This document shows positions 8,185-17,000 of a DNA stretch of 64,000 bases, piece by piece. Source of the stretch: Desulfobulbaceae bacterium (GTDB taxonomy: Bacteria > Desulfobacterota > Desulfobulbia > Desulfobulbales > Desulfobulbaceae); the NCBI GenBank assembly GCA_003508005.1, contig DNUE01000058.1, positions 50,828 through 114,827 on the forward strand. Reading direction: 5' to 3'. Position numbers and translations under genes: made by a program. Each line of letters begins with the position of its first letter. Positions within the stretch are counted from its first letter, which is position 1. The notes under the pieces are model-generated. The model had not been told where the DNA came from and ran no database searches. It was given only the letters and a program-made list of their open reading frames with translations.

Positions 8185-9825
8185 CTACCTGTTCTGCCGG
8201 ATGAGAGCAGGGAGAAATATATTCCACGGAAAGGAATAAAACCCCGCGGTAACATTTTTCACCTGATCCACGCTTACCTGGCAGGTCGCCTCCTGCCCGC
8301 CGCAATCGCCCGACCAGCCGGTAAACGTACTGTTGGCAGCGGGCACGGCGGTCAGGGTCACAAGTGTCCCGGCGATTGACTCTTTTGTGCAATCTGCGGG
8401 ACACGTTATGCCTGGCGGATCGCTGGTGACACTGCCCCTGCCTCTTCCGGTAATAGTGACGGTCAGTGGGTAGATATCGAACATACTCTTCGCTGCCGCC
8501 GCCACATCAAGCTGCCCGAAACCATAGGCATTGTCCGGGCCCGAATCGCCCAGATCGACAGCCGACTCTTTGAGCAATACCTCTAATTCATCAACGGTAA
8601 GCTCCGGATTCGCGCTGAGCAGCAGCGCCATGGCGCCGGTCACGTGCGGCGCGGCAAAGGAGGTGCCGAAAGCGGTTGCAAAGGGTTCAGGGGAGATTCC
8701 GTTCAAAGTTAAATCAGCCGTCCGGATTGCGTCACCGGGTGCGACGATTTCGGGAAAAATACCCTCGTCGCAGACGGACGGTCCGCGCGCGCTGAAGGAG
8801 GAGAGGGTCTGGTTCTGGTCAACAGCGCCCACGGCAAAGCTTTCCGGGTAGTTGGCCGGGCTTATGTTTGTGGAATCATTCGGGCCGCCGTTGCCCGCGG
8901 AAAAAACCACCGCTATCCCCGCTGCCTTCAGGGCCTGAATGTCCGCCTGAAACTCGGGCAAACACTCTCCCGGGTTGTCCTTGAACCCCCATGAATTGTT
9001 GACCACTTCCGGGGCGTCATCGGTCTCGACATCCCCGTCAGGATCAAGCAGCCACTGGTAGCCGGCATGAATGTTGCTGTCGGTCGCGCTTCCTGCATCA
9101 TTGAAAATTTTGACCGCAATCCATCTGGCGCCAGGGGCCACACCGATGGCGCTCCCCCCGGCATCTCCGCCGACCATTATCCCCATGACCCCGGTCCCAT
9201 GACCGTTGCTGTCATAGGGCGCAGCGTGTTCATTGTTCGGGTCGAACCAGCTGTTGGTCCCGCCCCGCCATCTGGGACCGATATCCGGGTGAAGATAATC
9301 GACCCCGGAGTCCATGCTGGCAACGATAACCCCGGCACCGGTAAAGCCCAGCTCCCAGAGGGCTGGTGCATTGATGGCGTTGAGGTTCCATTCGGGCTCC
9401 CCGGCAACGACCGGCGAGGGTTGAGGCAGGGAGAGGATGCCGTCGAGGCGGACACTGCTGACTTCCGGCCGCGCTGCAAGATCGGTGACCTGGTCCCCGC
9501 GGAGAGTCACCGCCATTCCGTTGAATATCCAGAACGGAATGATTTTCCGTGCATTCTTATTCAGTAAAAATTCCCTGAGAGGCTTCTGGGTCTTTTCAGC
9601 CTTGTCGCGCAAGGCCTTGGTGATTTCCAACCTGCGCAACTTTTTGTCCCTGCCCGTGAACTGTTGGAGGTCCTGCTGATCGATCAGGGTGACGATGACA
9701 GAAATCTCCTCTGAAGGCTTGAGGCTCCCGAGGCGGGACAGGAGGTCGGGGTGAAGGGTGCCTGCGTGAGAGGTCGATACGGCGATAACCACCAGGCCGA
9801 CACCTAATATCCAGCTTCTTTCCAT
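8185..9825 (-). CDS. Exported subtilisin-like serine protease (S8)
   Basis: The 546-residue protein has a signal peptide (MERSWILGVGLVVIAVSTSHA) and a prodomain-like region (about 35-135). The subtilase domain has the catalytic triad in SMDSGVDYLHPD (Asp about 172), SNGHGTGVMG (His about 209) and GTSFAAPHVTG (Ser about 389), with oxyanion Asn in VVFSAGNGGP. A C-terminal domain (about 460-530) has the divergent bacterial repeat pattern GRGRGSVTSDPPGI, CPADCT and FTGWSGDCGG. The tail ends FPWNIFLPALIRQNR, matching the tails of two other proteins in this operon. It probably acts outside the cell and may process its operon partners. Substrate is unknown. Confidence 0.9.
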   Translation of the reverse strand: MERSWILGVGLVVIAVSTSHAGTLHPDLLSRLGSLKPSEEISVIVTLIDQQDLQQFTGRDKKLRRLEITKALRDKAEKTQKPLREFLLNKNARKIIPFWIFNGMAVTLRGDQVTDLAARPEVSSVRLDGILSLPQPSPVVAGEPEWNLNAINAPALWELGFTGAGVIVASMDSGVDYLHPDIGPRWRGGTNSWFDPNNEHAAPYDSNGHGTGVMGIMVGGDAGGSAIGVAPGARWIAVKIFNDAGSATDSNIHAGYQWLLDPDGDVETDDAPEVVNNSWGFKDNPGECLPEFQADIQALKAAGIAVVFSAGNGGPNDSTNISPANYPESFAVGAVDQNQTLSSFSARGPSVCDEGIFPEIVAPGDAIRTADLTLNGISPEPFATAFGTSFAAPHVTGAMALLLSANPELTVDELEVLLKESAVDLGDSGPDNAYGFGQLDVAAAAKSMFDIYPLTVTITGRGRGSVTSDPPGITCPADCTKESIAGTLVTLTAVPAANSTFTGWSGDCGGQEATCQVSVDQVKNVTAGFYSFPWNIFLPALIRQNR

Positions 9826-9930
9826 TATCCAGTAGTATCACGTTTTCCATCGTCAGCCCAGGAAACTCTCCATCACCAGCCTGATGATGCGCATGGAGAT
9901 GCGCTACGAGGAAGGATGATATGCCGCGAA

Positions 9931-10407
9931 CTACTGGACAATCAGGTGTTCCGCCCGAAAATCACCTATTACCACGGTAACCCTGCTGCCGGATTTGACC
10001 AGTCCGGGGATATTGCCGAAGAACATCCAGTAGATACGATTCTCCTTGACGTCGCCCGATGTCCGCAGCGGTCCGACCTTTGCCGTTTGGGGGACGGAAA
10101 GGACCTTCTGGCTGGCCTCATCGATCAGATAGGGTTTGTTGTCCGGCGCAAACAGGGGTTCGGCTTTTTCAGCATCCAGCACGCGGTAGCGTAAATCAAC
10201 CATATGTCCGCCCGCCGACATATGCAGGCTGGTGATCTCAATGCCCCATTGTTCGGCTCTTTCCGTCTCGGTTCTCTTTGTATCCGAATCAACCGCGGCA
10301 CAGGCCGTCAGGAGAAAAAGCAGCAACCACGCCCCTGCTGACAATAACCGCGATGATGAAATATATCGTCTGGTGTTCTTCCCTCGATGCAATGGTCTTT
10401 TCCTCAT
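9931..10407 (-). CDS. Small lipoprotein of the multicopper-oxidase operon
   Basis: The 158-residue product has a positively charged N-terminus, a hydrophobic stretch and a lipobox LLTAC (Cys about 36), so it should be lipid-anchored. The mature part has a compact beta-rich pattern: IEITSLHMSAGGHMVDLRYRV, LIDEASQKVLSV, YWMFFGNIPGLVKSGSRVT and VVIGDFRAEHLIVQ. I recall similar small proteins beside multicopper oxidases in metal-cycling Deltaproteobacteria but cannot name a family. It begins 18 bp after the third oxidase-like gene and lies 105 bp before the protease. It could be a chaperone or membrane tether for the oxidases, which is inference. No cysteine or CxxC redox motif is visible after the lipobox. 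Confidence 0.7.
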   Translation of the reverse strand: MRKRPLHRGKNTRRYISSSRLLSAGAWLLLFLLTACAAVDSDTKRTETERAEQWGIEITSLHMSAGGHMVDLRYRVLDAEKAEPLFAPDNKPYLIDEASQKVLSVPQTAKVGPLRTSGDVKENRIYWMFFGNIPGLVKSGSRVTVVIGDFRAEHLIVQ

Positions 10408-10425
10408 CCGTCAAAGGGCCGCCAT

Positions 10426-11418
10426 CTATCGTCCAGCGCCGGTGATGGCCGGAATGAACATTATCCACGGAAAACGGACGTTCAGATACACCAGCATCCC
10501 TCCCCCCGGCGCGCCGTTGCTGGACAGGGACAGACTGCGGTCGTACAGAGCATAGTTCCCGGAATCGGTCGGATGCCAGATTGCATCAAGGGTTTTGCCT
10601 GCTGCGAGCAGAACGGAATATTGCTCCCGTGCATAGGGATAGCGATTGCCGTCTTCGGCGATAATCTTCATATGCGGGCCCTGCAGCACCGGGGTATGGG
10701 ACATGAGCCCGGCATTGGCAAACCGGATAAGCAGATTATTGGTGACCCGAGAGTTACCGTCCACAACCGGTATCTGTTGGCCGGAGGAATATGTCTTCCC
10801 GTTGATCAGGAAGTACTTGGGTCTGTAGCTGAGCGGAGTTGCGGCTGCCGCCGTTGCGTGCAGGGCCGGATCAATTTCACTGAACAAGAGCAGGACATCG
10901 TTGGGGGCTTCGTAATATTGCCCAACCTTCAGGGCGCCATACAGCCCCATATGCACCTGTTTGGCAGGGCTGCTCCCGCTCTGATAGAGAAAGGTCCCGG
11001 CTTTGATGTTGTTCCAGGTATAGGAGGCCGTCCCGCCAGCCGGAGCCTCGTGGGTGAAAGCCCTGACCCTTTTCCTCCCCTGGCCATCCGTAATTTCCTG
11101 GGGCGTCAGGGTTGCGTTCTGGCCCGGAATAACGAGAGAAACCGGCTCGCTGAGGCAGTTGCGAAGGGTTATGGTCAGGTTGGCACCCGGGGTTCCAATC
11201 TGCAAAGGGCCGACATTCCAGGCAACCGGAGAGGCCGGGCATGAGCCCGGGTCGGGGATGAATCCCCACATTCGAATCGGTGTCGCCGAATCCGGCGGGG
11301 TCCACCGGGCTTCCACCGCCGCCAGATTCAAGGCAAAGGAAGATGAGGCTACGGAGAAAAACGCAACCAGGAGTAAAACCGGTATCCTCAGGCTTTTCAG
11401 CAAGCTTGTCCTGTTCAT
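10426..11418 (-). CDS. Multicopper-oxidase-like exported protein lacking copper ligands
   Basis: The 330-residue protein has a signal peptide (…LLLVAFFSVASSSFA) and two cupredoxin-like domains. Fold landmarks are present (LTITLRNCLSEPVSLVIPGQ, GTFLYQSGSSPAKQVHMGLYGALKV, LLIRFANAGLMSHTPVLQG). The HxH and HCH copper motifs expected at these places are replaced, so a catalytic copper site is unlikely. The C-terminus is FPWIMFIPAITGAGR, one of the shared tails in this cluster. It is spaced 17 bp after the second oxidase gene. It is probably a structural or partner subunit of the neighbouring oxidases rather than an enzyme. That reading is inference. Confidence 0.75.
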   Translation of the reverse strand: MNRTSLLKSLRIPVLLLVAFFSVASSSFALNLAAVEARWTPPDSATPIRMWGFIPDPGSCPASPVAWNVGPLQIGTPGANLTITLRNCLSEPVSLVIPGQNATLTPQEITDGQGRKRVRAFTHEAPAGGTASYTWNNIKAGTFLYQSGSSPAKQVHMGLYGALKVGQYYEAPNDVLLLFSEIDPALHATAAAATPLSYRPKYFLINGKTYSSGQQIPVVDGNSRVTNNLLIRFANAGLMSHTPVLQGPHMKIIAEDGNRYPYAREQYSVLLAAGKTLDAIWHPTDSGNYALYDRSLSLSSNGAPGGGMLVYLNVRFPWIMFIPAITGAGR

Positions 11419-11435
11419 ATCTCTCCCTTGCTCCG

Positions 11436-12785
11436 TTAATGGATCATGACACCCGGCGCTTCGATAATCAGCATTGTCATCATGCCGCCGGGAAAAATAT
11501 CAAAATTGACCATCTCTTTTTCGGTATGCGAATGCCACATGAAAACATAGCCGCCATTGGGATTGAGTCCCCCTTCCCCGGGCGGCAGGGAACTGACAAG
11601 GCCGAGATACGGGCTGCCGCTGTAAAATCCGCCTAAAGTCAGTTCCTGGGTTGGGGGCAGCACAACCGGAAAGGGCTTGTTATGGTCAGGACAGTACTCG
11701 TGGGTCATGTCATCAAAATCATCGCCATCCATGTCCATGCAGTCATGGGCGAATTCGGGACCGGCCGCAGTCGTACCGTATATATCCCAGCCAAGTCCCT
11801 TGCCGGTCCATTCAAAGATTGCATCAATGGTGCTGCCGGGATGCGACTGGATGGTGAACACCTCGTAGCTCAAGTCAGGCCCTGAATTCGGAGCACTCTC
11901 AAGGAGTCGTCCATCGCGGGCGATCACCCGGGCGTGGTTTCCGTGATGATGAAAAGGATGGAGATCTCGTCCGCCGCCGATGACTCTCATCAGCAGCTTT
12001 TCCCCCGGATGCATCATGGGCATGCAGTTATACGGCTGATAAGGCAGCCATGGCGCCATGGGTTCAGACATGGTGTCTGGAGCGGCACGGCCGTTGATGA
12101 ACCAGAGCACCGGAAAATAGTTTGCGAGATAATCGGTCCCGGCCACCCCTGCCGGTCCGAAATTCTCAACCACCTGGTGAATCCGGGGATCCATTTCGCT
12201 GAGCAGAAAAAGGTTCTCCCGATCAAACTGCGTATCCTGATGGTTATACGCGTAATTGGCTCCGGTGGAGGGGCGGACGATAATTGCGCCGAACAACCCC
12301 ATCTCCACCTGGAGGGCGGAATCGGTCCCGCTGTAATAGGTATATGTTCCGGGGTTGTCGGCCTTGAACTGATAGGTCACCGTTTTGCCCGGCGCCGCTT
12401 CATTGGTCAGGACCCCGGGAACGCCAGGGTCGGAGGGGAGAACGGTAACTCGCTGGCCGGGAAAGACGATGGAAACGTTGGGCGGCGCCCCGCCCCCTGC
12501 CACGGTCAGGCTGTTGGTCAGCTTTACCTGCACCGTCGCCCCTTGATTGACAATTAATGTCGGTCCCGGATACTGCGCCATACCCATACCGGCGCCGTTG
12601 GCATATCCCCAAAGGAGATAGCTCCCACCGTCCGGAGTTGAAACATGTCCGGTTTTTGCCGCCAGGTTAAACGTGGTTCCGGAAATTCCATCGATCATCG
12701 CGCCTGCATTGACTGCCAACAGGATCATGAACGCGGCACCGAGAACGGTAACCTGGAACGCCGTTCTGATTACTCTCATATGCAT
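11436..12785 (-). CDS. Multicopper-oxidase-like protein with C-terminal copper motifs only
   Basis: The 449-residue protein has a signal peptide (…FMILLAVNAGA). Its first domain has the cupredoxin layout (YPGPTLIVNQGATVQV, GTYTYYSGTDSALQVEMGLFGA) but lacks the HxH pairs. The C-terminal domain keeps copper motifs: HPFHHHGNH (about residues 274-282) and MWHSHTEKEMVNFDIFPGGM (about 416-435). An acidic Cys/Asp/Met/His insert (HDCMDMDGDDFDD) lies between them. The gene starts 15 bp after the first oxidase gene. With its ligands split relative to that neighbour, the two products could form a single functional oxidase. Substrate is unknown. Confidence 0.8.
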   Translation of the reverse strand: MHMRVIRTAFQVTVLGAAFMILLAVNAGAMIDGISGTTFNLAAKTGHVSTPDGGSYLLWGYANGAGMGMAQYPGPTLIVNQGATVQVKLTNSLTVAGGGAPPNVSIVFPGQRVTVLPSDPGVPGVLTNEAAPGKTVTYQFKADNPGTYTYYSGTDSALQVEMGLFGAIIVRPSTGANYAYNHQDTQFDRENLFLLSEMDPRIHQVVENFGPAGVAGTDYLANYFPVLWFINGRAAPDTMSEPMAPWLPYQPYNCMPMMHPGEKLLMRVIGGGRDLHPFHHHGNHARVIARDGRLLESAPNSGPDLSYEVFTIQSHPGSTIDAIFEWTGKGLGWDIYGTTAAGPEFAHDCMDMDGDDFDDMTHEYCPDHNKPFPVVLPPTQELTLGGFYSGSPYLGLVSSLPPGEGGLNPNGGYVFMWHSHTEKEMVNFDIFPGGMMTMLIIEAPGVMIH

Positions 12786-12800
12786 TTTGCTCTCCCTTTT

Positions 12801-14027
12801 TCAGTTGACCCTGATTTCAGTCATCATCCCGCCGAACTGTTCCGTATCGTTGCTCAGATGGTTCAGGTTGGTGGAATAGAGGAAGTATTTTGTTCCAGAA
12901 GCCGCATTTGCAGGGATATCAATGATGGCATCGAGAGCCTGACCGCCTCCGAGGGTGACCGAGTTTGTCTGGTAAAACAGGTTTTTGCCACCAGGACCGC
13001 GCAACAGCTTCGCATCTATGCCGACCACTGTCATCGGCACGCCCATGGTCCCCAAGGTATTAAACTGGGTCACGTTCAGGTTGGAAATGCGGAGCAGAAC
13101 CCTCTGCCCCGGCGCGGCGGTGATCAGGGAACTCTCCTTCTGGGAAACCTTGCCGCCGTTTTGCGTGGGCGCCGGGAGCGGATCAGGGTTGACCGTATCC
13201 GGATATCCCCGGCCGTTGAGCATGGGGTAGTTGTCCTTCATCATGGCGAAGGGCAGGGGTTGCACCGTTTCACTCGCAATGTGAAAGGCGGAATCAAAGG
13301 ACCCGATCTGGATCGGGTAATCCACATCGTAGCCGGTTGACCCGTCACCGTCATTGTAAGCAAACCTGGTATAACTCCTGCCGCCGTAATTATAGGTGGT
13401 CCCGTCCTGGGCCGGGCGCACATAGAGATTGCCCAGCATGCCCATCTGCATGTGTTCGGTGGCCTCGACATGACAATGATACATGAACGTTCCCGGCTCA
13501 TTGACCTTATAATAATAGGTCAGGCTGGAACCCATGTTGATCGAAATCGAGGCATCCGGGACACCGTCGAAAATCGGCGCTGCCTGGGGGAACCCGTGGT
13601 AATGAACGGTGTGCGGATCAAAAAGATCGGGACGGACCGACATGCCTACATTGGTCAGGGTCAGATAGAATTCGTCACCTTCCTCGAGGACGATAGGGGG
13701 TGCCGGAAAACTTGCGCCCAGCATCCCTTCCATCATGACGTCATCCCCATCGCCCGGATTTGCCGGCTTGGTTACCAGGCCTGTCAGGTCGGAAAAACTG
13801 AAAATATACTGGGACAAGCCATCAGCCATGGTGATAAAACCGTCACCCGCGCCAAGATGCATGCACTTGGTATTAAGAGGCTGGATCTCACCGGGTGTAG
13901 CCCATTGGGCATCGCCGTCAACGTCCCCGGGGCATTGCACCAGGATGCCGGCGAGGGCCGACTGGGAGGTCACGAGAACACCTCCCAGGGAGAGGGCTAT
14001 TAATGCATTTCGAAGTCCGTTGTTCAT
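12801..14027 (-). CDS. Multicopper-oxidase-like protein with N-terminal copper motifs
   Basis: The 408-residue protein has a signal peptide (…LSLGGVLVTSQSALAG). Domain one carries PHTVHYHGFPQ (about residues 138-146) and MYHCHVEATEHMQMGM (about 182-196), a type 1 copper plus HxH set like that of two-domain oxidases. The second half keeps the cupredoxin fold (VLLRISNLNVTQFNTLG, GGQALDAIIDIPANA) but no HPxHxHG motif. Its start codon overlaps the stop of the giant gene (ATGA, 14024-14027), indicating translational coupling. It is the first of three oxidase-like genes in tandem. The reaction is not predictable from sequence. Metal or phenol oxidation are the known activities of the superfamily. 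Confidence 0.82.
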   Translation of the reverse strand: MNNGLRNALIALSLGGVLVTSQSALAGILVQCPGDVDGDAQWATPGEIQPLNTKCMHLGAGDGFITMADGLSQYIFSFSDLTGLVTKPANPGDGDDVMMEGMLGASFPAPPIVLEEGDEFYLTLTNVGMSVRPDLFDPHTVHYHGFPQAAPIFDGVPDASISINMGSSLTYYYKVNEPGTFMYHCHVEATEHMQMGMLGNLYVRPAQDGTTYNYGGRSYTRFAYNDGDGSTGYDVDYPIQIGSFDSAFHIASETVQPLPFAMMKDNYPMLNGRGYPDTVNPDPLPAPTQNGGKVSQKESSLITAAPGQRVLLRISNLNVTQFNTLGTMGVPMTVVGIDAKLLRGPGGKNLFYQTNSVTLGGGQALDAIIDIPANAASGTKYFLYSTNLNHLSNDTEQFGGMMTEIRVN

Positions 14028-17000
14028 ATATCACCTCTCCTCTGTTGCTCCTTCTTTTTCCTAGACTTCGGCTGATGAACAATCAAGAACACCAGTCCTC
14101 CCAATGCGAGGACAATCAGGGAAGTGAGCGGGAGGGCACTCGACGCTCTCCGGCCATCCTGGCCTTCGGTCCCGGCTGCTGCCATCTGGTCCGCGGTATC
14201 CCCGGCGGGCGTGGCCGCGGTTTCCTGGCGCCGGGACTCGTTGCCGGTCGTTGCTGAAGCGGATACTGTCCTGCCCTGACCTCCCACCTCCGCCATGCTG
14301 CCGGTGTCGGCCTGGTCGGACATATCCACCTGCAGCTCGGCTGCTTCCTGTCCTGCGGGGGATTCAGCCGGCCCGGCCGGCATCTCGTTCATATTGACCA
14401 CATCAAGTGCATTCCCTGATTGGTCGGGATTCATGACGATTTCAGCCCGATCATTCTCAGGAGAATGTCTCTCTGCCGGTCCTCCCGCTTGGCTTGCCGT
14501 CCCCGCATCCCTCCCCCGGGGCTTGCCGGAACTGTTCAAGGAAGGAGGCATCATGGTTTCCGGGCTGGGCGTCTGGCCGGCCAGTGAATTTGTTGACGGC
14601 CTCATGGCAGGAAGTTGCCCCGTACTCCCCTTTTTATTCGGAGTCAAAATCACCGGTGCTGCGGGGGGATCTGTGCCATCGCTTTCATCGGCGCCGATAT
14701 CCACACCGCCGCCAAACGGCCGTGTGCCGGGACCGTCAAAGTCATCGGTGATACCCAGATCATCCCCGGCATCAACGGCGGGAGAAGTTGATCCAATATG
14801 ATAGTCGCCGTACGGCTGGCCGTTGTCCAGCCTGGTCTCGGTGAGCGGGCCGTAGCGCAGGCGGATGAAATTGCCCCCTTCATCAAAGGCCACGGTGGGC
14901 GTTATGGACGTAGTCGTCTCGGGCAGGGTAATGGTTGATTCCCGGTTGCCGTTGAAGTAGTCGGCAAAAAACACTGGGTCGCCGTCGCCTGTCAGCAGCG
15001 AGAAGGTTGGAGATAACGATCCACTGCCGGCAGGCAGAACGGCAAGGTCGCTGAAAACCGGAGCAGTGCCGCAGCCGAGGCCGATATTGCCGATGTCCGG
15101 ACACAGGCCGTACAGGACATTCGCAGGATCGGTATCGTTCACCAGGAAATAAAACTGCCTGTTCTGGTAGATAATGTTATTGACCAGCTGCGGGTCGGAA
15201 AACGATGCCTCACCTGCCGGCAGCGCCGAGGCCAGCTCCGTGCTGTGCACCCGGGAAGCGATGCCCGCTCCCTCCTGGGGATTGGACATGGACGGCTCGC
15301 CCGGCGTAAACGCTTCCCCGGCCGTGGCCGTACTGTCGTTATGGGCAATGGTGTTGTGCAGGATATTCACCCTCAGCGCATCCTGGATCAAAATGCCGCC
15401 ACCGGCCAGGGCTGCGACATTGTTGACGATCATATTGTTGATGATATCGATGTTGTGCCATAGGGTATCATTATCAGGATTAGCCGCGACATCCTGACCG
15501 TTGATCCGGCTCAGCCTGATGCCGGCGCCATCGCCCGCACCGGAGGAATTGCCCTGGATGCGGTTGCGTGATATGGTGATCGACCCGGACCCCGGGGTGA
15601 GGACCCGGTCCGGATCAGCCAGGCAGGCCGGATCGGGCGCGCCCGTCTCCGGGATGATCGGACAGGCGATCGGCGCCTCTCCGGAAATGGAAATGCCCCC
15701 GCCGTTGACCGTCACCCCCTGATTGAAATTCTCGTTGAAGAGGATGGCATTGTCCTGGATCAGGCCGTTATTGCTCTTGCCCAGATGGCCGATGCCGGCG
15801 CCGTTCTGCAGGGAAAAATTGCCGCAGATGAAGTTATCGGTCACCTGATATTCGTCCGCGCCGTTATAGAGCGAGATGCCGCCGCCGGCGCCGTCAAAGC
15901 CGCCGTTCAGGGAAACCTGGTTGTTGCTGATGCGGACGAAGTCATTGTTCGAATCGGTACGGGTAATATCACCCGCCAGGTCCTGGGTGGTGAGGAATGG
16001 ATGCCCAAGCCGGATCCCGCCGTTGAAGAAACCGCTGTTGTTGATGATCCGGTTGTTGGAGATTTCCAGGTAATGGGCGAATCCGTTGACCACGACACCG
16101 CCGCCGGTGTCGGCACCCCTGATGGTGAAGCCGTCAATGCGGGCCCCCTGGTTGTTTGCTGCGTCAAAAAGGCGGGGGCTCCCAGGGTTGATGGCTGCCG
16201 AGTTGGCCACCACGAACACGCCCGAGCCCTGTTCCGATTCGAAGGGTTCCGCGTTGACCCCCTGGCCGAAACCGGCCAGCTGCCCGTCGACGGTGTCAAA
16301 GCTCCCGTTGGCGTAAAGCTGTTCCAGGTGCTGGCGCCAGGCAGCCAGCCTCTCGGCGGGAGTATTGACCGCGTTGATTACCGTTCCTTCGCCGGCTCCC
16401 TGCAGTTGGACCGGCTTCCACATGATGACCATCTCGTTGTACGTGCCCTCCGGCACCAGGATAAGGGCATTCGGGGCTGCAGCGTCGATCGCCGCCTGGA
16501 TGGACCCGCCGGGGGCGACGGTCACCACGCTGCTTCCACCGCGCAGGCCGATCTGGACGGTGACCCCGTTGACCGACGACTGCTGGTTGTCCCCGCGGGT
16601 CACGACCAGCGGGCCGGTTGCGGCACCCGCTGCGTCAGCGACGATCTGGGACTCCGTCCAGGAAGTGACATTCAGTTGCACGCCGTTGATGGTTACCGTG
16701 CCCTCGGTTCCGCCGAAGCCGAAATCTCGTGCTATGGTCTTCGGCTGGGTACCCCCCACCCCGTCATAGGCGGGATTCGGCACCTGCATGGTACCGACGG
16801 CATTAATGGTGACAGTGCCGCTGTCCGCGCTCAGATAGGGGCCAGCCGTCGAATCGGAAGTGGTGACGGAACGAATCCGCGGGGTGGCTGCCGGCAGCTC
16901 GCAGTCGAGAGGGAACTGATCCGGCCCGGCAAACGCCGCCACCGGGATGACCGGGGTGTCCAGGTAGGTGGTTGTGCCCGGCATGTACTGGAAGGTGTAG

